The notes: generated by a model not told the origin, from the letters alone. Shown: positions 26,428 through 36,956, counted from the stretch's first letter. The stretch is 64,000 nt of DNA from Hyalella azteca (GCF_000764305.2 NW_025931865.1:63551-127550); one strand, 5' to 3'. Translations and numbers: made by a program.

Positions 26428-26549
26428 CCCGTTGGGTTCGAGGTATGTTCTGGGGTCGCATGTGTAGGTGACTTGAGTGCCCACCCAGCGCTCCGTGATG
26501 GGGGACATGGTGAGGTTCGCACCCGCGGCAGGAGGCATGTATCTGCACG
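26428..26549 (-). CDS. CCP module, first half exon (26.5 kb)
   Basis: A 122 bp exon, phase 1 to 0, with acceptor TTCCTTCAG and donor GGG|GTAAGC. It encodes ACRYMPPAAGANLTMSPITE and then VTYTCDPRTYLEPNG. Cysteines I and II are present. The module is completed by the 26.2 kb exon. The intron between them is only about 145 bp. Confidence 0.82.
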
Positions 26550-26761
26550 CTGAAGGAAGGAAGAGACATGAGCTTTGATTATGATTATTATGTTGATAAA
26601 TGAAATTTATCAAATTGGATAATGAACAAATTACCTATCTCCACTATATGATAACGTAATTTTATCAAATATTAATTGAGGACGTGAATGGAGGCTGATG
26701 AAATAATTATAAATATTAAATTCATAGTTCTCTTAATGATATTCGAGAAATGTCTTCTAAC

Positions 26762-26986
26762 CTTTTTTGCAGGGTAATATGGACGTCATGTTCCAGTTGT
26801 TCATGGTACAGGAAATGTTTTGCGTCGTGACGTTAAATTTCGCTTCGAACCCGTCGACGCACGTTGCTGTTACGAACTCTTTAGGCGTGAGCGCCGCGTT
26901 CGTGACGAGGCTTGCGTTGTAGACGTACGCTGTTGTGTTCGCGTAGTCTGTTGTTGCGTTTAGAACTACCGGGGCTCCAGAGCAAG
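26762..26986 (-). CDS. CCP module exon (26.9 kb)
   Basis: A phase 1-1 exon of 75 codons, with acceptor TATTCTCTAG and donor GTTAGA. It begins ACSGAPVVLNATTDYANTT and contains TATCVDGFEAKF, ISCTMNNWN and ILPCKKG. All four cysteines and the N-x-W are seen. It carries six sequons, giving very heavy predicted N-glycosylation. Confidence 0.84.
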
Positions 26987-27781
26987 CTAGAGAATAGAAT
27001 GTTTTTAGCAAAAAAGATGTAAGTATTTAAGAAAGACATTGATTTGCCTCGATAACTTTGACTTGTTACTTAGGATTAATATGAGTTTTGACTGAAGATA
27101 AAGTTTTGGCAGAAGTATTACTGAATAAAAGAATTGTTCTTTGAAAGGTATCGATAAAGGATCAAAGGCTGCTTCAAATATGTGAATCATAAAAAATTAT
27201 AAATTAGCATGGAGGCATTAGGAAGGTAATCAGGAATGTGTTACGTAAATACATTTTCTCACAAAATTTACCGTAAAAAGAGTATTAGGAATTTATGTTT
27301 AGTATGATATAATTGTGAATTAAATAATTGAATTTTATAAGCAACAAATAATTGCATATTATCATTAACCAAAAAACCTCCCTCCATTATGTCGTTCGCT
27401 CTCACAGTGAAAATGTAAGGAATTTGGAATCACTGTAAATTTTCGTATAGTTGTATTTCTTCAACAATGTTTCCAGGTGTTATCTTCTTGAAATTGCAAT
27501 TCTATATGGTTTTTGCCTACCTTCTGCAATTTATTCGTAATTTAGGTCTTAAATTTTATGCGTAAAATTGGGTTTCTTTGCTGATTAAGTGATTATCCTC
27601 ATATGCCTTTACATTTTGTCGAACTGTTGACGGAGCTTGTCACTAAACTGTTGCAATAAATACGTAGTTAATATACTCGGTATTTTCTTTGCATTTTAAT
27701 TCTTGATTGAATAGAAATAATGATAACAGGTAATTTTTGGACATGCAAAAACGAACTATAGTCAGGGAAAATATTTCTGAC

Positions 27782-27994
27782 CGAGGCACTCCTGGAACGC
27801 TGGCTGGAAGATGTAGGAGGTGGAGTTGGTGGCGTCCTGAGAGCAGGTTAAAGTCTGGTTTGCGTCCCCGGTTCCCGCTATTCCCATTCCCGTCGGGCAT
27901 GTGTAGGTGACATTTCCATCCAGGAATACTGAGTTAGCGTCGGTGATGTTCTTCATACCAGCGTTTGTGACGTTAGGAAACGCATTGGCGCAAA
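27782..27994 (-). CDS. CCP module exon (27.9 kb)
   Basis: A phase 1-1 exon of 71 codons, with acceptor TTTTTCAACAG and donor GTCAGA. It begins VCANAFPNVTNAGMK and contains NVTYTCPTGMG, LTCSQD and FQECLG, giving four cysteines. The tryptophan normally before the last cysteine is replaced by a YIFQPAF segment. Five sequons are present. Confidence 0.84.
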
Positions 27995-28267
27995 CTGTTG
28001 AAAAATGAGAGCATGTCTCATTAATACGAACAAGTATGCTACTTTCGCTTATGCATTGCACGTAATTTTTTACGATTATCCGTCTGATAATTTGAGCTTT
28101 TTGAATTGAACTGAACTTACACTAGCATTAGTATTGAATTTTAAGTTTGGAGAGCCCCCAACTTATACATGCTGTTTTAAAATGGAACCCTCAACAAATT
28201 CTGATCATCCGACGCTGAGGAACCAACTAACCATGTAACGTGTCAGTAACAACACATTACTAAACTA

Positions 28268-28513
28268 TGCAATATGGTTTGGTTACACCTGGCACTCTGA
28301 TGCAGGGCAGCAGCTGCAGCTCATGACTGTGCCACAGAAATACAAGAGACATCACCTGGCACTCTGATGCAGGGCAGCAGCTGCAGCTTATGACTGTGNT
28401 TATACACATCTAGATGTGTATAAGAGACCAGCTCATGACTGTGCCACAGAAATACAAGAGACATCACCTGGCACCAGCTCATGACTGTGCCACAGAAATA
28501 CAAGAGACATCAC
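28268..28513. repeat. Roughly 60-bp repeats copying a CCP exon end, probable assembly damage
   Basis: The sequence ctgatgcagggcagcag, with the adjacent catgactgtgccacagaa segment, recurs about four times. Each copy contains the end of the 28.5 kb exon, its donor and the first intron bases. An adapter remnant and a single N lie in the middle, so the copy number is not trustworthy. Confidence 0.8.
28399..28428. other. Nextera mate-pair junction adapter remnant
   Basis: After an N the sequence reads ttatacacatct followed by agatgtgtataagagac. These are the two mosaic-end halves of the Nextera mate-pair junction adapter, joined head to head. This is library contamination left in the assembly, not biological sequence. 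Confidence 0.95.
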
Positions 28514-28632
28514 CTGGCACTCTGATGCAGGGCAGCAGGGGAGGTTGCCAGCCGCCGAGGGCGCCCAGGCAGTGCAGAGTTTGGTTCACCGACAGAGAGA
28601 CGCTGCCATTGACGAAGAAACCGCGGTCACAA
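28514..28632 (-). CDS. CCP module, second half exon
   Basis: A 119 bp exon, phase 2 to 1, with acceptor ATTCCCGACAG and donor GTGATG. It encodes CDRGFFVNGSVSLSVNQTLH and then CLGALGGWQPPLLPCIRVPG. Cysteines II, III and IV and the G-G-W are all present. The last part of the exon and its donor are repeated several times just downstream, around an adapter remnant at 28.4 kb, so this end of the exon lies in unreliable sequence. Confidence 0.74.
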
Positions 28633-28925
28633 CTGTCGGGAATTGAGGTATGGACGATGAAAATGTCATTTGATTTATTTAGAACTAATGTCAGTTCAAT
28701 GAATTTAGCCTCCCGACCAAAAAAATTACACTGAAAAACATCAAACATAGGAGCTTGGATGTTTTTTTTTAAATAACAGCCTATAGTGTAATTGCGATCG
28801 AATGGACCGCGTGTGGAGTGGACATTCAAGTTATCAATAATTAGTAATAATTCATAGATTTTCAAGTTATTATTTTAGAGAGTTAATATTATTATTGAGT
28901 TAATACGTTAAATTATTTGAATTAC

Positions 28926-29016
28926 GTGTAGACGATGGAGTCTGAGAAATTTGCTGTGGTGAAGTTGGCGGTAGCCGTCATGTTGGCAGTGGGGATGGGG
29001 CTGGGGAAGTAGCAGC
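28926..29016 (-). CDS. CCP module, first half exon
   Basis: A 91 bp exon, phase 1 to 2, with acceptor CTTTCCCCAG and donor GTAATT. It encodes GCYFPSPIPTANMTATANFT followed by TANFSDSIVYT. Cysteine I is present and V-Y-T-C is completed by the next exon. Three sequons lie within 30 residues. A GAAA-rich minisatellite directly precedes the acceptor. Confidence 0.76.
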
Positions 29017-29017
29017 C

Positions 29018-29215
29018 TGGGGAAAGAAAGGGAAGCATCAGCAAAGGAAAGGAAGAATCAGCAAAGAAAGGGAAGCATCAGATACGAAAGGGAGGCATAA
29101 GATAAGAAAGGGAAGCATCAGATACGAAAGGGAGGCATAAGATAAGAAAGGGAAGCATCAGTTAAGAAAGAGAAACATCTGAAAGAAAGAAAGAAAGAGA
29201 AAGGGAAAGTAAATT
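29018..29215. repeat. GAAA-rich minisatellite (aagaaagggaagcatcag)
   Basis: About nine units of 18-19 bp grading into (GAAA)n. It directly adjoins the acceptor of the 29.0 kb CCP exon. Related units occur at 30,350-30,430 and 33,598-33,700. Confidence 0.88.
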
Positions 29216-30290
29216 TCGCTGTTTCCAGCGAAATTTCTCAGTTTTATTGTCTTTTTTATTTGGAATGAATTTTTAAATGGTATCACTGCCCGTTCAAGCT
29301 TTTCATGGTTTTAATATCATTGTATTTGGAGGTAGTATAAATATATTTTTCTAATTTGACACTTTATTTAATTTTTTCATTTTTGTGTACCCATAATATA
29401 TTGCTTCTATGCAGTCATTGTTGGCACAGCGCCTTATGTGGGTCATTCAAAGTTATTCGTACGGTAATACCAGTACAGCAAAGAGGGAAGCTTATAATAC
29501 TGTACTGTAATACCAGTACAGCAAAGAGGGGAGCTAATCATACTGTACTGTAATACCAGTAAAGCGAAAAAGGGAGCTAATTGAGTTGGTAAATTCAGAA
29601 TCACCGATGGGTATAATTAATGGTAATGCCTGCTCATATTATTATGTCTTCCATTAAACGAAATTTTTGACAAAAGGAGACAATCGTTAAAAAGGAAAAC
29701 TTTTTCAGTAGTCATGAACTCGCGGCAAAAATAGTTTGTTTCCGTTGGTAATTAAATATTTCGGCGGTTAAGTATTGGAATAATTGCAAATAATTTCAAA
29801 ACATTTAGCACACAACGCAGCACAACATCAATAATAGCTTTACCAAATTAAAGCATTAATGCAAAATCATTAGTTCCAGAAATAAGTGAAACGTAACTGG
29901 TTAACCCGTGGTTTTTTGGGCCTCATAATTCCTGTAATTTTGTATCCTTGTTATCCCATATCCCGTCATAGATAATCAAATTAATGTGATTAATTAATGA
30001 TAAATCATAATGGTATCATGATATCATAAAATTAATGGTAATCAAATCAATCAAATTAATTCTTAAATAACATAAGAACAATTTCAAACACCTTTTTTGT
30101 GAGACGTGACTCCCATTTTACTCCTGTTTTAAATCTGTAAAAAATTTATTTGAGTCTATTAAATTGAATTTACGTCTATCAATTGAAATATTAAATTTTT
30201 GGTCCAATGTTTTCCTATTCTTCTATTAAGAAATTTCAGGCCTAGGCATTACCCAACACGATACGCACCCCAAAAGTCAGCTGTCCGATA
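29104..30290. repeat. Near-identical 1.19 kb block, copy 1
   Basis: It matches 33,598-34,784 with no difference in the parts I compared. It includes part of the GAAA-rich minisatellite and a gtaataccagtacagcaaag repeat (29,460-29,575, three units). The right edge breaks inside a duplicated exon. Confidence 0.88.
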
Positions 30291-30291
30291 A

Positions 30292-30347
30292 TTGGCGGTA
30301 GCTGTCATGTTGGCCGTGGGGATGGGGCTGGGGAAGTAGCAGCCTGG
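30292..30347 (-). pseudogene. Truncated duplicate of a CCP half-exon
   Basis: Acceptor CTTTCCCCAG and the first 19 codons (GCYFPSPIPTANMTATAN) match the exon at 29.0 kb. The copy then breaks in mid-exon and joins unrelated sequence at about 30,291. The frame runs on to a GTGCGT in phase 1 at 30,268, so a shortened symmetric exon is formally possible. The same break is the edge of a near-identical block seen again at 34.78 kb, so a misassembly is at least as likely. Confidence 0.5.
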
Positions 30348-30947
30348 GGAAAGAAAGGGAAGCATCAGCAAAGGAAAGGAAGAATCCGCAAAGAAAGGGA
30401 GGCATAAGAAAAGAAAGGGAAAGTAAAGTTCTCTGTTTTCAGCGAAATTTCTCAGTTTTATTGTATTTTTTATTTGGAATCAATTTTTAAATGGTAGCAC
30501 TGCCCATTAAGGCTTTTCAATAGAGCCTATGTACTTAAATTACATAGGAACACGTTCAAACACTTTTTTTTGTGGGACGTGACTCCCATTCTACTCTTGT
30601 TTTAAATCTGTAAAAAATTGACTTGAGTCTATTAAATTAAATTTACGTCTATCAATTGAAATGTTAATTTTTTGGTCCAATGTTTTCCTATTCTTCTATT
30701 AAGAAAATCAACGAGTTTCGATATTAGACTGAGAAAAATGAATGGGCCATATTGTCCAAATAGCTATACACTTGTTACATGTAGCACTGATATGTCTTTT
30801 TTTTCTGGACTAAACTGGGTGAAGCTATATAACATACAAATGGGCAGAGGATAAAACATACAGAAGGTATGGCTATCCTGACGACGTGTATTGCATTCGT
30901 ATACAAAGGGCATGGCTAACCTAACGCTGGTTATCCTTTCCGTATGC

Positions 30948-31465
30948 AGAGGTTATGGCTGACGTGATGGCAGTTATCGTATCCTATACAGAGGGTATGG
31001 CTGACGTGATGGCAGTTATCGTATCCTATACAAAGGGTATGACTGACGTGATGGCAGTTGTATCCTTTACAGAGGCTATGGCTGACGTGATGGCAGTTAT
31101 CGTATCCTATACAGAGGGTATGACTGACGTGATGACAGTTATCGTATCCTATACAGAGGGTATGGCTGACGTGATGACAGTTATCGTATCCTATACAGAG
31201 GTTATGGCTGACGTGATGGCAGTTATCGTATCCTATACAGAGGGTATGGCTGACGTGATGGCAGCTATCGTATCCTATACAAAGGGTATGGCTGACTTGA
31301 TGACAGTTATCGTATCCTATACAGAGGGTATGGCTGACGTGATGACAGTTATCGTATCCTATACAGAAGTTATGGCTGACGTGATGGCAGTTGTCGCATC
31401 CTATACAAAGGGTATGGCTGACGTGATGGCAGTTGTATCCTTTACAGAGAGTATGGCTGACAATA
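30948..31465. repeat. 42-bp minisatellite, about 12 units, open reading throughout
   Basis: The unit gctgacgtgatggcagttat...cctatacagagggtatg repeats with a period of 42, a multiple of three. A plus-strand frame of about 190 codons therefore stays open with the repeat MADVMAVIVSYTEG. It lies in an intron on the antisense strand of the gene, so I treat it as non-coding. Some units are 39 bp, which also keeps frame. Confidence 0.88.
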
Positions 31466-31500
31466 ACGTTAGTTATCGTACATACAAATGCTCAGCTAAC

Positions 31501-31618
31501 CTCGGCTGCAGAGCAAGATGCTGCTGTTGATAGCCGTCCAAGATCCGTTGACGCTCGTTGACGTCACTGTTGCCATACGATTACCGAACAATTGTCCAGT
31601 TGGGCAAGTGTAATTGAC
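31501..31618 (-). CDS. Degenerate CCP module, copy 2, second half
   Basis: A 118 bp exon, phase 0 to 1, with acceptor TATTCCAG and donor GTTAGC. It encodes VNYTCPTGQLFGNRMATVTS and then SVNGSWTAINSSILLCSRG. CCP cysteines II and IV are present, but III is replaced in TSVNGSW. With cysteine I also missing, the I-III disulfide has been lost as a pair. It duplicates the exon at 24.3 kb. A 42-bp minisatellite begins just beyond the donor. Confidence 0.65.
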
Positions 31619-32060
31619 CTGGAATATTTTATGAATTTATTTTACATTAATCATCTCATAACTTGACAATATTTTGAAAATAAAGGTGTTATCAATACTG
31701 TGAATGTAAAACCCAATGAGGGACATAATTGCACGATCTGTATTTTATTGAAATATTCCAGTATCATGATACTTGATTTAGAATCCATGTTGAACCTAGT
31801 TCATGCGGTACGCTTTTTGAATAAATTCTTGATTAAAATTTATTCCTCTTCAGCCTCCTTATCTTGGATGAAACGAGTATATACTTGAAATTGACGTTTT
31901 TAATGTAAGATATCGTCTAACGGGAATGAAAATAGCAGGTTATAAGCGAGGCGAATATGACTCAAACGAGATCGATGTCTAGAACTTGTACATAAGTAAA
32001 GTATAATTTGTATATACAGTTAAAGAAATTCGTCTGTGTTATCAATATAAAAGAACTTAC

Positions 32061-32149
32061 CGTAGCGCCCTCGCGCAGATTGTCTGTGCCGTCGCCTTTC
32101 CACGTGGTCGTCATATTGGTTAGGGCGGCGGGTGGCTGGTTGGTGGCCA
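32061..32149 (-). CDS. Degenerate CCP module, copy 2, first half
   Basis: An 89 bp exon, phase 1 to 0, with acceptor TTTGTCTTCAG and donor GTAAGT. It encodes VATNQPPAALTNMTTTWKGD and then GTDNLREGAT. The usual first CCP cysteine is absent. It is a diverged duplicate of the exon at 24.9 kb, shorter by exactly three codons, so the frame is kept. It lies next to an assembly gap, so its place in the transcript needs confirmation. Confidence 0.65.
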
Positions 32150-32918
32150 CTGAAGACAAATTATATCTCATTATAGCAAATAACTTATTTATGTAAAATA
32201 ATTCCTGAAGATTTTCTCTTTATATAAATTCGACGGTAATAAGTTAGCGCATTTAAACGGCATATTTAGTAAATTTTGTTGTAATTCGTTCTCATTGAAA
32301 TATATCCCGGCACATATTCTTCATTCTTATTCTGCCAGGCGGCTGCACATGACAGCACAAAATTTTGTTCTGCAAACAAGCCACGAGTGGAAATAACCTT
32401 GGTAATTTTTTTCTTAATCAACCGTGAGCAGGCTTTTCGGTCGAGAATTTGCTCAAGTCTTTGGCAAATCCGGAGATATGTATATATATTTTGTGTATTT
32501 TGCAACTTTACGTATAAGCTAAAATTTGACCAAAATTTAACAAAAAAGACTAGTCGCAAAAATGACGAGTAGGCAATTTTGAGCAATAACTCTAATTGTT
32601 AATGTAAGTTACGAAAAAAATAGTATTATATATTATTTAAGATTAATATGGAATCTTGCCGGACTAAGGAAATTATTTTAAAATATCTATTTGTTGCATA
32701 GGTTCTATATTTATATTCAATCCATTCGCATAAATAAATAAATTTAAAGTAACAATTTTACATAATATATTTTCTGTAGACAGGTTATTAATGCCTCCTT
32801 AATCACGCCTTGTACCATTGCTTACTGATGCTACTCTCAAAAATTCGATTTTCCCGCCCAGTGCTCTCAGCCCAGTTAATTTGGCAAGTACGCGCCGATT
32901 TCCTCCATAGTATTAATC

Positions 32919-33114
32919 NNNNNNNNNNNNNNNNNNNNNNNNNNNNNNNNNNNNNNNNNNNNNNNNNNNNNNNNNNNNNNNNNNNNNNNNNNNNNNNNNN
33001 NNNNNNNNNNNNNNNNNNNNNNNNNNNNNNNNNNNNNNNNNNNNNNNNNNNNNNNNNNNNNNNNNNNNNNNNNNNNNNNNNNNNNNNNNNNNNNNNNNNN
33101 NNNNNNNNNNNNNN
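32919..33114. other. Assembly gap (196 N)
   Basis: A run of N. It begins exactly where the homologous sequence at 25.70 kb enters a minisatellite, and it ends in a sequence resembling a transposon terminal repeat (ctcatgttgccctatt). Repeats probably caused the gap. Confidence 0.99.
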
Positions 33115-33597
33115 GTGCTGCCTCATGTTGCCCTATTATTAAGTCTAATGGTTTAATTTTCTACATGCATCCCAATAAAAAATTAAATTTTGGGTGTATA
33201 TCGTGAAAGCTTTCATTTATTTTTAAAATATATGTATAAACCGATTTTTTCTTTGAATTATTTATTCCGGCGTTGTAATTTCTGAAAACAATTTTTTTCG
33301 TCTGCGAATTTGTAGAAATTCAATTCTGAAACAATTTGTAGAAATTTACAGAAAAAATATAGGAATAGGAAATGTAGGGAAAATTACGAAGGCCATGTGA
33401 GCCGCAAAAGCGCAGCATGAAGCAGAACTTATCCCACAAGAATTAAACACCGGCAACGCTCACTAGAATATCCGGTCCTTGTAGCGTCACCATTTAATTC
33501 TACGCTCACCATAAGTTGAAGTAATTGTGCTGGCTAATATGCCTAGAAGTGCATTGCTGAGCACTCGTTAAAAGGCGAGGAATGTCCACACGAGCGA

Positions 33598-34784
33598 AAG
33601 AAAGGGAAGCATCAGATACGAAAGGGAGGCATAAGATAAGAAAGGGAAGCATCAGTTAAGAAAGAGAAACATCTGAAAGAAAGAAAGAAAGAGAAAGGGA
33701 AAGTAAATTTCGCTGTTTCCAGCGAAATTTCTCAGTTTTATTGTCTTTTTTATTTGGAATGAATTTTTAAATGGTATCACTGCCCGTTCAAGCTTTTCAT
33801 GGTTTTAATATCATTGTATTTGGAGGTAGTATAAATATATTTTTCTAATTTGACACTTTATTTAATTTTTTCATTTTTGTGTACCCATAATATATTGCTT
33901 CTATGCAGTCATTGTTGGCACAGCGCCTTATGTGGGTCATTCAAAGTTATTCGTACGGTAATACCAGTACAGCAAAGAGGGAAGCTTATAATACTGTACT
34001 GTAATACCAGTACAGCAAAGAGGGGAGCTAATCATACTGTACTGTAATACCAGTAAAGCGAAAAAGGGAGCTAATTGAGTTGGTAAATTCAGAATCACCG
34101 ATGGGTATAATTAATGGTAATGCCTGCTCATATTATTATGTCTTCCATTAAACGAAATTTTTGACAAAAGGAGACAATCGTTAAAAAGGAAAACTTTTTC
34201 AGTAGTCATGAACTCGCGGCAAAAATAGTTTGTTTCCGTTGGTAATTAAATATTTCGGCGGTTAAGTATTGGAATAATTGCAAATAATTTCAAAACATTT
34301 AGCACACAACGCAGCACAACATCAATAATAGCTTTACCAAATTAAAGCATTAATGCAAAATCATTAGTTCCAGAAATAAGTGAAACGTAACTGGTTAACC
34401 CGTGGTTTTTTGGGCCTCATAATTCCTGTAATTTTGTATCCTTGTTATCCCATATCCCGTCATAGATAATCAAATTAATGTGATTAATTAATGATAAATC
34501 ATAATGGTATCATGATATCATAAAATTAATGGTAATCAAATCAATCAAATTAATTCTTAAATAACATAAGAACAATTTCAAACACCTTTTTTGTGAGACG
34601 TGACTCCCATTTTACTCCTGTTTTAAATCTGTAAAAAATTTATTTGAGTCTATTAAATTGAATTTACGTCTATCAATTGAAATATTAAATTTTTGGTCCA
34701 ATGTTTTCCTATTCTTCTATTAAGAAATTTCAGGCCTAGGCATTACCCAACACGATACGCACCCCAAAAGTCAGCTGTCCGATA
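33598..34784. repeat. Near-identical 1.19 kb block, copy 2
   Basis: The second copy of the 29.1-30.3 kb block, lying between the N gap and the second lectin domain. It holds no exon. Its identity to copy 1 suggests an uncollapsed haplotype or scaffolding duplication, or a very recent event. Confidence 0.88.
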
Positions 34785-34927
34785 TTTGTGGTGCCACACA
34801 CAAGTAAAACACATAAAAAGAATAATTTTAAGAAAAAAATGCATGTAAGATAAAAACACTTGGCGTGTTGGAGTAATGCTCAAAAATACTCAAAAATACA
34901 TTTAAGATAATTCACATTGCCCCTCAC

Positions 34928-35094
34928 CAATAACTCCGGGCCATTGACACACGCCACCTCCCCCCGCGGTGTCGTTGATGAGGGCTACTGAGGTGGTGTT
35001 CCCAGAGGGCAATGCTAGGGCAACATAGGGGGAAGCGTTCCCTCCCCAGCCCACCGCGTCAGGATATAGCCCCCCAGCAGTGTAGTCCCCAGTC
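34928..35094 (-). CDS. C-type lectin domain 2, exon 3
   Basis: A 167 bp exon, phase 2 to 1, with acceptor ATTCCCCCAG and donor GTGAGG. It encodes TGDYTAGGLYPDAVGWGGNA, then PYVALALPSGN and GGGVCQWPGVIG. The G-W region and a final cysteine fit a lectin domain, but the inner disulfide pair and calcium motifs are missing. The domain keeps only four cysteines and is divergent. A stretch inside the exon resembles the terminal repeat of a transposon found elsewhere in the window. Confidence 0.7.
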
Positions 35095-35452
35095 CTGGGG
35101 GAATTCAGTTAGTGCGTTTGTTGTTGTACTACAATCAGCAGGTTATTTAAAAATTTTACAGGAATCCTGTCTCAATTAAACCTGTTTTTGAAACCTCGCG
35201 CTTTAAATCTCTGAATTCAAAATTTACGCCAAAAATAAATTTGTATTAATCATATTACGTCAGGAACTTTGTATATAGAACAAAAACGCAAAAAATTGTG
35301 CCTTGAAACCTTGAGCGTCACCGTATTACAGCATGTGAAGCCGTTGCTTATAAAAAAATATAAACAATATCTCAGAATTGTTTAAGTGGCGAAGGCACGC
35401 ACTTTTCTTGAAGATTTTTTTTTCAAATTCTTATAAATCTTACGCAGCTCAC

Positions 35453-35502
35453 CTGCTGTTGATGCCCAAGAAGAATGGTTGCGTGCCTGATGAGCCAGTG
35501 TC
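35453..35502 (-). CDS. C-type lectin domain 2, exon 2
   Basis: A 50 bp exon, phase 0 to 2, with acceptor TTATTCATAG and donor GTGAGC. It encodes DTGSSGTQPFFLGINSR. The F-F-L-G-I-N matches the conserved WIGL core strand of C-type lectin domains. The exon is identified mainly by this motif and by exact phase agreement with both neighbours. Confidence 0.72.
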
Positions 35503-35808
35503 CTATGAATAATTGTGGGAAGATGTTTTAAGGTTAAAAGCGAAAGGTGCATTGGCCACTCATTATGTAACTTAATTCATCATCACACATCATGTATTAT
35601 GTGCATGATGAGTTGTGTGAGTAACCTTGCGCTATCCTGAGCTGAGCTACCGTGAGAACTCTCTCAAAACACGTCGAAAAAGCCATGTTTACCAATGCAA
35701 TGCAATTATTTTGATAACGAGTACAAAGAGAAAGCCTAAATTTCACCGCAATTCAACGCGAACAATGCTTCAACATTACAGCATTATGGTTTATCTAAAT
35801 TATGTCAC

Positions 35809-35975
35809 CTTCAGCGCGGTTACAAGTCGGCTGAGGACCGAGGCAGAGTTCGGGTAGGCGAGGCTGGAACCGTTGGCGTTACATGCAGACTCAGCGGCCT
35901 CGAGGGTAACTGAACTGGTGGTTATGGGCAAGTAGCATGCCCCATCTACCTTCTTGTACCCATCGGGGCAGTAAG
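35809..35975 (-). CDS. C-type lectin domain 2, exon 1
   Basis: A 167 bp exon, phase 1 to 0, with acceptor GTTGACAG and donor AAG|GTGACA. It encodes AYCPDGYKKVDGACYLPI and then LEAAESACNANGSSLAYPNS. The CPxGY...CY and A-x-x-A-C-x-x-x-G-x-x-L-A-Y-P patterns are typical of C-type lectin domains. It directly follows lectin domain 1. Confidence 0.85.
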
Positions 35976-36956
35976 CTGTCAACATGAAGAAGATGTTAGC
36001 GAATGATGTTTGTCATGAAATGTTCTACTCAAGTCTCATTTGATTGATTTGTAGAAGGAGTTAAACGTAGAGTTTTGCAGTCAAACGGCCTTTTTTGGAT
36101 ATAGTCTGCATTGAAATGACTTATATAAAAACACAACTAAAAGTAAACTCGTATAAATTCATTTAAATTAACATATTAATTGCATCTATGGTATAATTCT
36201 GTAAAATTTTTCTCCGGGAGATTGACGAAGAGAGAATTCTTGCCAGGAAATTGTGGTGAGGTGATGATGATAGTCGTATGATGAATAAAAGCTTAATTAA
36301 AGCCACTAAAAAATTCATCTATTTGGATGACTCAGATCAACGAAATTTGGGCAGTAAATTATAATAATCATATCATTATATACATAGGGTCTTAAATGTT
36401 TTTAGCTCCCTTTTAAAAATTCTTGCCCCTGTTTATAAATATTTTCGGTTTGACCTCGAGCTAACTTACAAAAATTATTCGTAGTAGAAATAAAAACGTA
36501 GTCAGAGAGAATGTATTATGAGGTGGATTGCGCATGCGGAATGAATCTTTTTTCCTAGAGATGAAAATTATGCATTTTATATCAGGTAATCGTTAGCAGT
36601 TATTTCAAGAGTTAAAACAAATAATCTCAGACAGGGTGCGCGAGGTATGTTGGCTTACGATAATACGATAACTATTCAAGGATTTGTTTCAAAATGTTTC
36701 CAACGTGCTGATCCTTTCAATCAATTCTTATCGTATACGTTTATATAAATCTAATGCTCTCATTACATTTCCTCAATGATTAATTCTATGGAAAAAGAAA
36801 TAATCAATTTGAGGCTCTTGTCATGATCAAATGCAATACGTATTGATCATACATATGCTGGTTCCATTTGTTCATTGTTTTTGTGCCTTAGACATCTAAA
36901 AATTTTGTTTCGGGGATTTATAAGCCGATATTACGAATGAATTATTGTCAACGCAC

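Larger units (their letters stand above)
30712..32918. repeat. Segmental duplication, copy 2 (partner 23.93-25.70 kb)
   Basis: The second copy of the segment holding the degenerate CCP exon pair. It is longer than copy 1 because the 42-bp minisatellite is expanded here. It ends at the N gap. Confidence 0.88.

Noticed and set aside
28414..28734. Plus-strand ORF of 106 codons over 28.4-28.7 kb
   Set aside because: It crosses the adapter remnant and is the antisense shadow of a CCP exon.
30955..31530. 191-codon plus-strand ORF of repeated MADVMAVIVSYTEG
   Set aside because: It is wholly a 42-bp minisatellite in an intron, antisense to the gene, and lacks splice or family support.
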